Below, in pieces: positions 56,495-64,000 of a DNA stretch of 64,000 nt (its first letter is position 1; each line of letters begins with the position of its first letter). Position numbers and translations under genes: made by a program. The stretch lies in NCBI GenBank assembly GCA_030015575.1, contig JASDDO010000016.1:66089396-66153395 (forward strand), given 5' to 3'. The notes under the pieces were generated by a model, which was given only the letters and a program-made list of their open reading frames with translations, was not told the DNA's origin and did no database searches. This stretch comes from Agapanthus africanus. Its lineage: Eukaryota > Streptophyta > Magnoliopsida > Asparagales > Amaryllidaceae.

Positions 56495-58087
56495 ATGGAT
56501 GATGATGACCCGACTAGTTTCGAGCAGGCCATCACGAGTGGTGACTCTGTGAAATGGCTGGATGCAATGCGATCTGAGATGGAATCCATGTACACCAATA
56601 AAGTATGGATTTTAGAAAATTCTCCTGAAGGGGTAAAACCCATTGGGAGCAAGTGGATTTTTAAAAGGAAATTTGGTGTAGATGGAAAAGTTGAGACTTT
56701 CAAAGCTAGACTTGTAGCAAAGGGTTTTCGTCAACGTCCAGGTGTGGATTATGACGAAACCTTTTCTCCAGTGGCTATGCTTAAGTCCATCCAGATCTTA
56801 CTTGCCATTGCTGCATACCATGACTACGAAATCTGGCAAATGGATGTTAAGACCGCCTTTCTAAACGGTGATTTAGAAGAGTGCGTGTACATGACTCAGC
56901 TAGAGGGCTTCGTAGATAGTGGGAGCAGCGGAAAGGTGTGCAAGCTGCTTAAATCCATTTATGGGTTAAAGCAAGCATCGCGGAGTTGGAACATCTGTTT
57001 TGATGTTGTAGTCAAAGAGTTTGACTTCATCAAAAATATAGATGAACCTTGTATCTATAAGAAGGTAGCAGAGGGTAAGGTTGTCTTCCTCGTATTGTAC
57101 GTGGATGACATACTCTTGATAGGAAATGATATTCCTATGCTGCAATCAGTCAAGCTCTTCTTATCACAGAGATTCTCAATGAAAGATCTAGGTGATGCCT
57201 CCTGCATATTGGGAATCATGATCTATAGAGATAGATCTAAACGGATACTTGGATTGTCCCAATCCAGGTACATTGACACCATACTAAAGAGGTTTAGTAT
57301 GGAAGAATCCAAGCGTGGGAACCAACCCACGATCTCTGGACTCACTCTCTCCAAAGAGATGTCTCCCAACACTGATTTGGAGAGAGCTCGCATGCAAGGG
57401 ATACCCTATGCTTCGGCAGTAGGCTCTATCATGTATGCGATGCTATGTACCAGACCCGATGTAGCATACTCACTAAGTGTAGTGAGTCGGTATCAAGCAG
57501 ATCCTGGAGAGAGTCATTGGACAGCAGTGAAGAACATTCTCAAGTACTTACGAAGGACTAAGGAGATGTTCTTGGTGTATGGTAACGGAGAACTCCAGGT
57601 GGAGTCCTTTACCGATTCCAGCTTCCAAAGTGATAAGGACGACTCTAAGTCGCATTCGGGTTTTGTCTTCACCCTCAATGGAGGGGCGGTATGTTGGAAG
57701 AGTTCCAAACAGGATACCGTTGCAGACTCAACGATGGAGGCTGAATACATCGCTGCCAACGATGCTGCCAAAGAGGCTGTCTGGATCAAGAAGTTCATTA
57801 GTGAACTTGGTGTGGTTCCATCCATTGAGCATCCAATACCTCTGTATTGCGATAACAATGGAGCTGTGGCTTTGGCCAAGGAACCCAGGTCCCATCAGAA
57901 GTCCAGACATATTCTGAGGAGGTATCACCTGATCAGGGAGATAGTTGATCGCCGGGAGATCGAGGTCAGGAGAGTAGATATGAAGGACAACACTGCGGAT
58001 CCATTCACGAAGGCTATTCCCCAGATACAGTTTGAGAGATTATTCGGGATGCTAGGTATGAGATACTACAGCAGCAGCTGGCCTTAG
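56495..58087 (+). CDS. pol: C4 pol, reverse transcriptase-RNase H
   Basis: 530 codons from this ATG; the frame is open from 56411. RT spans about residues 30-280: SKWIFKRK, catalytic Asp 117 in QMDVKTAFLNG, YGLKQASRSW, and catalytic YVDD at 202-205. RNase H spans about 365-505: D374 (SFTDSSF), MEAEYIA (414-420), D453 (YCDNNGA) and the DNTADPFTK tail. It ends SSSWP at TAG/TAA 58085-58087, 2 bp before the polypurine tract. All visible catalytic residues are present, so this part looks functional. The segment missing in C2 and C5 corresponds to residues ~251-324. Confidence 0.95.
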   Translation: MDDDDPTSFEQAITSGDSVKWLDAMRSEMESMYTNKVWILENSPEGVKPIGSKWIFKRKFGVDGKVETFKARLVAKGFRQRPGVDYDETFSPVAMLKSIQILLAIAAYHDYEIWQMDVKTAFLNGDLEECVYMTQLEGFVDSGSSGKVCKLLKSIYGLKQASRSWNICFDVVVKEFDFIKNIDEPCIYKKVAEGKVVFLVLYVDDILLIGNDIPMLQSVKLFLSQRFSMKDLGDASCILGIMIYRDRSKRILGLSQSRYIDTILKRFSMEESKRGNQPTISGLTLSKEMSPNTDLERARMQGIPYASAVGSIMYAMLCTRPDVAYSLSVVSRYQADPGESHWTAVKNILKYLRRTKEMFLVYGNGELQVESFTDSSFQSDKDDSKSHSGFVFTLNGGAVCWKSSKQDTVADSTMEAEYIAANDAAKEAVWIKKFISELGVVPSIEHPIPLYCDNNGAVALAKEPRSHQKSRHILRRYHLIREIVDRREIEVRRVDMKDNTADPFTKAIPQIQFERLFGMLGMRYYSSSWP

Positions 58088-58088
58088 T

Positions 58089-58101
58089 GCAAGTGGGAGA
58101 T
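58089..58101 (+). promoter_or_regulatory. C4 polypurine tract
   Basis: GCAAGTGGGAGAT next to the 3' LTR, the same as in C1-C3 and C5. Confidence 0.9.
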
Positions 58102-60275
58102 TGTTAGTTATGTATATGCCCTAGAGGCCATTGTTGTACATATGATGTATATTATGATGGATGCTTAGATATATACAGAGAAGACTTTCTTGCAAGTCAT
58201 GATAGTATGCTATTTGGTTTCACTTTATCTTAACATGTTGACTTGTATTGGTTTACTGTTTTACTCTCACATGTTGATAAAGCCCTTAGGACTTGTACTC
58301 GACTACTGGGACTATGATGAGATCATACTAGTGGGGCCGCGGTAGTCGATGAGTACATCCTATAACTGTTCCTAGTCGATGGTATATCGAGACAGGGCAT
58401 CGATACACCAGAGTAGACTAGCGTATACGCATCTTGACCCATATGATGGGCGATGGATGATCCCATATCCATCGGTGTTTGACATCAGAGATGGTGTACG
58501 GGTGCTCAGTAGAGACTGGGTATACTGGACGGACTCGCCGAGAACTCCCAGATGGTGATATACCACACGTCAGATGGCAGTTCTCCGGTGACACTGGTAC
58601 AGGGTAGTCTGTAGACCCGAGATTGTCATAGAGTCTTGTGTGATTCCCACTGTGCTTTGATTTCCACCTTACCACGTCCAAGAGGGCGTGCAAAACGGTG
58701 GCTTTTGGGTACATCCCGAATCACATGGAGGCAATGAGTGATAGGAGGGGATTCGTCTCTCCCGGTATAGGGAGTTGATGTTGTGCTGTGTTCGATTGGC
58801 TATAACTGGAAGTCCTTGGCCAGGGCTGATATAGAGATTTACTGGTAAGTGTTACCAGTAGTTTCTCAACCCGTTATGAGCCACACATCGACATGACTTA
58901 TCGGTTACTGGGGTCTGACGTATACCACCCCTAGACTTGATATGCGACATATCAGACGAACAGACTGGACTGTACGGGAGTGTTACTGATCGGATTCACA
59001 GGAGAACGCACAGGCTAGCTTGTTGATCTTCTGATCGCTCAATACCTGGGTGGCTGTTACGTTTAGCTGACCGCTTGCAGCTTGTGGGTGTTTGATATGA
59101 TCATCACCTGCTACCGGCGTATTGACGATTCTTTAGAGTCCTACACAGAGGTTTCTTGGCTCAGGCGAAACGGAGTAGAAGCACATATGTGATATGTGCA
59201 GGACCGAGAATAATGCGATATGGGATACCGTATTATATTCTCGTGATATTTAGATATGAACCGGGTCATCGGATCAAGTGTTGATTCGATGAATCGGTAC
59301 ATGATATATTAGTCGGTAATATTCGATATAGACGGATCGTCGGATCAAGTGTTGATTCGATGATTTAATATATAATAATATATATGATATATTATTATAT
59401 TAACTAATATTGGCTTGCTTTATTATTTCATTTTCTCAGTGGATGATACATTGATATATATGCGATATATGTTAATTGTATTATTTTCTTTTGTTGCAAA
59501 TATATAATATATATGTGATATATATTATTGTGACATGTTATGATTAATTGTTAAATATGTTTAAGGATGATTAATTGAGATTGGGGTTTAATTTGGGTTA
59601 GATGTTTCATGCATCTTCTAGAAGGTTTCTTCTTTTGTCATTCTTAAGATATTTTCTTTAACTCAACTAAACCCTAACTCTAGTTATTTCTCTACAAAAT
59701 CCTAGCCACTCATCCTTGACCTTGGTTAACAATTCAATCATATGATTATATTCTATTCATCACAAAAGAAAAAGGATTATTCTTTTTCCATTATCTTCTT
59801 CTTCTCTCTTGAAAGAAAAGCTTGCTAGATTTTCTTAAGTGATGATAAAATATGAGAAAATGATATAAAAGGAAAGCAAAAATACTACTCTCTCATCCTC
59901 ATCTCATCTAGCCCATGGGATTTATGTGTTCACTTCTTTAAGAGTGAGAAAGCTTGAGTCGTAGCAACATCAAGGTAGATCATCGGAGATTTGGAATACG
60001 ACAAGCTAGAATGGATCGTTCGAGTCGTGGAGCCTCTCATGAGTCCGGGAGATCGTGGATCGAGGCAAAGGGACTTCTACTCGGAGCTTGTGAAGTGAAG
60101 GAGCGGACTACAAAGGTTGTAATCCCTCACACTTAGATAAAAGTTATCTTCTTGCATGTTAAAACCTAATAATCTAGCAAAGATCCCGGCTTTGGGTTGT
60201 TCGGCACGTCTAAAATTTAATCCGGGCATGTTTGATGCCTTATGAACCTTCACAAGAGTGCCTAGGAACCCTACA
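58102..60275 (+). repeat. C4 3' LTR
   Basis: 2174 bp, about 34 differences from the 5' LTR. It includes the ACTGGTAAGTGTTACCAGT palindrome at 58841-58859. Followed by the duplicated ATATC. Confidence 0.97.
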
Positions 60276-60280
60276 ATATC

Positions 60281-61359
60281 TCATATGCGCTCCTATTTCG
60301 TTTCGCTTGAGCCAGGAAACCTCTGTGTAGGACTCTAAAGACTCGTCAATACGCCGGCAGAAGGTGATGATCATATTAAACACCCACAAGCCGCAAGCGG
60401 TCTGCTAAACGTAACGGCCACCCGAGTATTGAGCGATCAGAATATCAACGAGCAAGCCCGCTCACACTCCTGTGAATCCAACCAGTAACACTTTCCGTAC
60501 AGTCCGGTCTGTTCATCTGTTATGTCGCATATCTTGCCCAGGGGTGGTAAACGTCAGACCCCAGTAGCTCGATAAGTCGTGTCGATATGAGGTCTATAAC
60601 AGTTCGAGAAACTACTGGTAACACTTACCAGTAAATCTCAGCAACCATGGCCAGGGATTTCCGGTTATAGCCAATCGAACACAAGGCAACATCAACTCCC
60701 TATACCGAGAGAGACGAATCCCCTCCTATCGCTCATTGCCTTCATGTGATTCGGGACTGTACCCAAAAGCCACCGTTTTGCACGCCCTCTTGGACGTGGT
60801 AAGATGGAATTCAAAGCACAGTGGGAATCACACAAGACTCTATGACGATCTCGGGTCAACAGACTACTCTGTACCAGTGTCACCAGAGAACTGCCATCTG
60901 ACGTAAGGTATAATACCATCTGGGAGTTCTCGGCGAGTCCGTCCAGTGTACCCAGTCTCCACTGAGCACCCGTATATCATCTCCGATGTCAAACACCAAT
61001 GGATATGGGATCATCCATCGCCCATCTATATGGGTCGAGAAGGTACACGCTAGTCTACGCTGGTATATCGATGCCCCGTCTCGATACACCCACGACTAGG
61101 GACTTTGAAGGATGTACTTATGGACTACTATGTCCCCACTAGTATGATCCGCATCATAGACTAGGTAATCAAATACACATCCTAAGGGATTTACCAACAT
61201 GTAACAGAGAGACAATCAGTGTACACATTAAGGTAAAGAGCAACCAGATAGCATACTATCATGTCGAGCAAGAAAGTCCTCCCTATATATGTCCAAGCAT
61301 CCACTACAATATACATCCTATGTATAGTAATGGCCTCTAGGGCATACATATAACTAACA
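60281..61359 (-). repeat. C5 3' LTR, proximal part
   Basis: Continuation of 48871-49978; the minus strand starts TGTTAGTTATATGTATGCCC at 61359. Palindrome ACTGGTAACACTTACCAGT at 60614-60632. The polypurine tract adjoins at 61360. Full LTR ~2187 bp. Confidence 0.92.
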
Positions 61360-63945
61360 ATCTCCCACTTGTACTAGGGCCATCTGATAGCAGTGGTTGT
61401 AGTATCTCATACTCAACCATCCTATAAAAGTCTCTCTCTGGGAAAAGGCCTTTGTGAGTGGATCCGCCGTGTTGTCCTCTGAGTCTACTCTCCTAACCTA
61501 GATCACCCTGGAGATCAACCATCTCCATGATCAGGTGACACTGCTTAAGAATTATATCTGGATCACTGATGGGACGGGCGTTCCTTGGCATAAGCCACAA
61601 CTCTATTGTCACACAATGGGAGGAACGAAGTTCATCTCATGAACTAATATACATCCAGACTACCTCTTTGGTAGCATCTTAAGTAGCGATGTATCCAGTC
61701 TTTATCGTCTAGTTTACCACGGTATCTAACTTGGAACTCTTCCATCATACCGTCCCTTTACTGAGGGTAAAGACAATGCCTGCGACTAACATTCAGTTGT
61801 CTTTATCATCCTGGAACCATTCCAGTGATTCTCCCCAGGATCGATTGATACCATCTCACTACTGCTAGTGAGAATCCTAGCATCCAATTACATCTATCTC
61901 ATAGATGAAAACTCAGGATTTAGGAGGTTTCACTTTGATCCTATATGGAGAATCATTGTGATAAGCGGAGATTGACCGAGCGTAGTATAGGAAACTACTT
62001 CCCTATCAAGAGTATGCCATCCACGTACTCTACGAGGATCACTACCATACTCCCTACTACCTTTTTGTATATACAAGGTTCATCTACCATTTTGATGATG
62101 TCAAACTCTTTGACTAACACATCAAAAAGGACGTTCCAACTCTGTTATGCCTTCTTTAATCTGTAAAGCAACTTGCACACGTTTCCGCTGCTCCCACTGT
62201 TTACGAAGCCCTCTGGCTGTGTACTTATAGACGTTCTCTTCTAAATCAGTATTTAGAAAAGCAGTCATGACCCCCAACCACCAGATATCGTAGTCATGGT
62301 ATGTAGCCGTAGCAAGTATGATCTGGATGGACTTAAGCATAGATCCTTAGAAAAGGTTTCAACATAATCCATACCTGGACAATGATGCAAATCTTTAACA
62401 AGTCTAGCTTTGAAAGTCTCAACTTTTCCATGTACACCAAGTAATCTTCTCAAGATATACTTGCTCCTGATGGGGATTTAACCCTTCAGATATAGCAACC
62501 AAAGTCCATACTTTGTTGGTGTATAAGGATTCCATCTCAGATCGCTAAGCATCCAGCCATTCTTACAGAGTCCCACTCCTGATGGCCAGCTCGAAACTAG
62601 TTGGGTCATCATCTCATGATACAATCCTCGCTCCCACTGTCATAGAGAAACAGAAGTATCTTTCAGGTGGGTGAGGAACCCTACTAGATTGGCGGAGAGG
62701 CTGAGGTTCGTTGGTAACTATTGAATCATTTGTTTCTTTCAAATCATCAGCTGCAGTTTGTATAGTTGGAACATTTCCAGTTCTACATAACAGACCTTGC
62801 CTCGAGCTTGTCCGGATTTTGCTTTTAGAAATAGCCCGGACAACCCCAAATCTTAACCAACTTAAAATATGGGCTCTTCCCTTTCCATATCACATATGAA
62901 GTGGTAGGCAACTGATTTGATCGGAACCCTATTCAATAGGTATGCAACTTCATAAGTGCATAACTCCCTAAAAGAAAATAGGAAACTCAGTAGCACTCAT
63001 CATAAAGCGCACCATATCATATAGGGTGTGATTGCTCCGCCCCGATACACCGACGTGCGGTGGTGTATCCGGAGGAGTAATGCTGAGAGAGAATCTCATT
63101 CTCCTTTAGAATAGTCCAGGAATTCCATGCACAAGTATTCTCCTCCCTGATCTTATCATAGGACATAATACTTATACCCGTATTCTGGTTCTCTACTTCT
63201 AACTTATAATCTATCAATATCTCAAAAGGTTCGGACTTGTGTTTCAACAGGAACATATATCGGAATCTTGAGAGATTATCAGAGAACATAATGAAGTATA
63301 AAGAACCGGTCTTGGCATGTGTAGACAGGGGACCTACATACATCAACATGTATCATCCCAAGAGTTCACCAACTCTTTCTCTATTTCCAGTAAACGGAGC
63401 TATGGTCATCTTGTCTCTGTGACATGACTAACAAGTTTCACAAGATGTAAATTCAAACTAATTTAAATATGCATCTAAATGCAACTTCAGCCAGTCGGGT
63501 CGCATTGATATGACCTAGTCTATACTGCCTCAAGAAGAATTCGTTCATTTCTGAACTCTTCGTCTTGTGTGTGTTCTATATACGAAGAACCGTAGTTTGA
63601 TTTAGAATATCAATGCTTTTAGATAACGTGCCTGAACCGATCAACTTTTGATATTGGAAATGATCAAAACATTATCCAACAATACAAAATTTTATCATTT
63701 CTTTACTAATAAAGAGACTGATATGATTTTGTATATCAGGTTCGGTATCTAATAACATTCGTTCAGAATCAATGTATTTGTAATACAGGGTGACAGTGAC
63801 CAACAGACTTGGATGCAACACTTGCCCCGTTTTCTGTCTCATGAAACTTATCACCCGTTCTCAGTACTCTACCTATCTGTAGCCCTTTGTAACAGATTAC
63901 ATATGTGGGATCCTGATCCTGTATCACATACCCAGGACGTAAAGG
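61360..63945 (-). pseudogene. pol: C5 pol remnant
   Basis: Order from right to left: protease (~63760-63940, GSGS-like near 63905), pre-integrase (~63480-63700), integrase (~62790-63440, with SLYFIMFSDNLSRF-like frames), RT (~61890-62640) and RNase H (~61380-61880). Only short frames remain. It shares with C2 the ~220-bp deletion (junction ~61876-61882), and base patterns such as the GTCACACAATGG(T/G)AGGAACGAAG stretch, but lacks the C2 duplication and the ~150-bp insertion. D3 cuts it at 63945. Confidence 0.85.
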
Positions 63946-64000
63946 TGTCACGACCCGAGTATTTCGACTCGTGACCGGCACTTAACCATGCTACGTCTAC
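63946..64000 (-). mobile_element. Del/Tekay-type LTR D3, first 55 bp
   Basis: TGTCACGACCCGAG at 63946 and CTACGTCTAC near the end match the D1 LTR end (37782 on). It runs out of the window. Confidence 0.75.

Larger units (their letters stand above)
49979..60275 (+). mobile_element. Ty1/copia element C4, complete, nearly open pol
   Basis: Complete plus-strand element: LTRs 49979-52153 and 58102-60275, primer-binding site 52155-52166, gag-less leader to ~54781, pol 54782-58087, polypurine tract, and target duplication ATATC (49974-49978, 60276-60280). I count about 34 differences between LTRs over 2175 bp (~98.4% identity). Pol is one frame with two stop codons, by far the best preserved copy. 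It is a plausible relative of the source of enzymes for the family, though it has no Gag of its own. Confidence 0.97.
48871..63945 (-). mobile_element. Ty1/copia element C5, interrupted by C4 and cut by D3
   Basis: Minus-strand C1-C5 family member. 3' LTR 48871-49978 plus 60281-61359, polypurine tract 61360-61373, pol remnant 61375-63945. D3 begins at 63946 inside the protease region; leader and 5' LTR should lie beyond. C5 sits in the D2 3' LTR (flank TCTTT, 48866-48870). Its pol shares the ~220-bp deletion with C2. Confidence 0.9.

Noticed and set aside
57514..57928. Frames of 66-121 codons overlapping C4 RNase H
   Set aside because: Shadows of the RNase H frame; the same applies to 15693-16043, 26092-26358 and 56455-56703.

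Overview
This window is a stack of plant LTR retrotransposons. I found no host protein-coding gene, tRNA, rRNA or CRISPR array. The primer-binding sites (initiator-Met type TGGTATCAGAGC), 5-bp target-site duplications (TSDs), Ty1/copia and Ty3/gypsy (Tat and Del/Tekay) pol domains, and a spliced plant 'Transposase_28'-like gene point to the nuclear genome of a flowering plant with a large repeat fraction. The species cannot be told from the sequence. All identities below are by-eye estimates.

Layout. 1-399 and 10275-11924: unclassified repeat DNA split by copia element C1 (+, 400-10269, TSD GTTAC). 11925-12514: truncated copia LTR (-). 12515-13190: ~90-bp tandem array. 13191-13454: unclassified. 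From 13455 on there is one nest. Copia C3 (-) starts at 13455 and is split at 15962/26086 by copia C2 (-, 15963-26085, TSD GTATC). C3 is cut again at 30942 by a Tat-type gypsy element T1 (-, 30943-37781 visible). T1 is cut by a Del/Tekay LTR D1 (-, 37782-39411). D1 is cut by Del element D2 (+, from 39412). The 3' LTR of D2 is cut at 48870 by copia C5 (-). The 3' LTR of C5 is cut by copia C4 (+, 49979-60275, TSD ATATC). The interior of C5 is cut at 63945 by a further Del LTR D3 (-). C4 therefore lies six levels deep.

C1-C5 are one copia family with ~2.1-2.2 kb LTRs. Every copy whose leader is visible has a 2-2.8 kb non-coding leader where gag should be, followed directly by protease-integrase-RT-RNase H. 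The leader and LTR carry palindromes whose stems are kept while the sequence changes. C4 has an almost open pol (two stop codons). C2 is the youngest copy (7 mismatches in 2092 bp between LTRs) yet its pol is dead and shares a ~220-bp deletion with C5. This suggests a defective subfamily copied in trans.

T1 carries, between pol and its 3' LTR and on the opposite strand, two transcription-unit-like genes. Both have a TATA box and the same 3' hairpin motif; one has introns, a coiled-coil protein and a poly(A) signal. An 86-bp repeat array with a covarying hairpin lies between them. These antisense genes and the gag-less, structure-rich copia family are the most interesting content.
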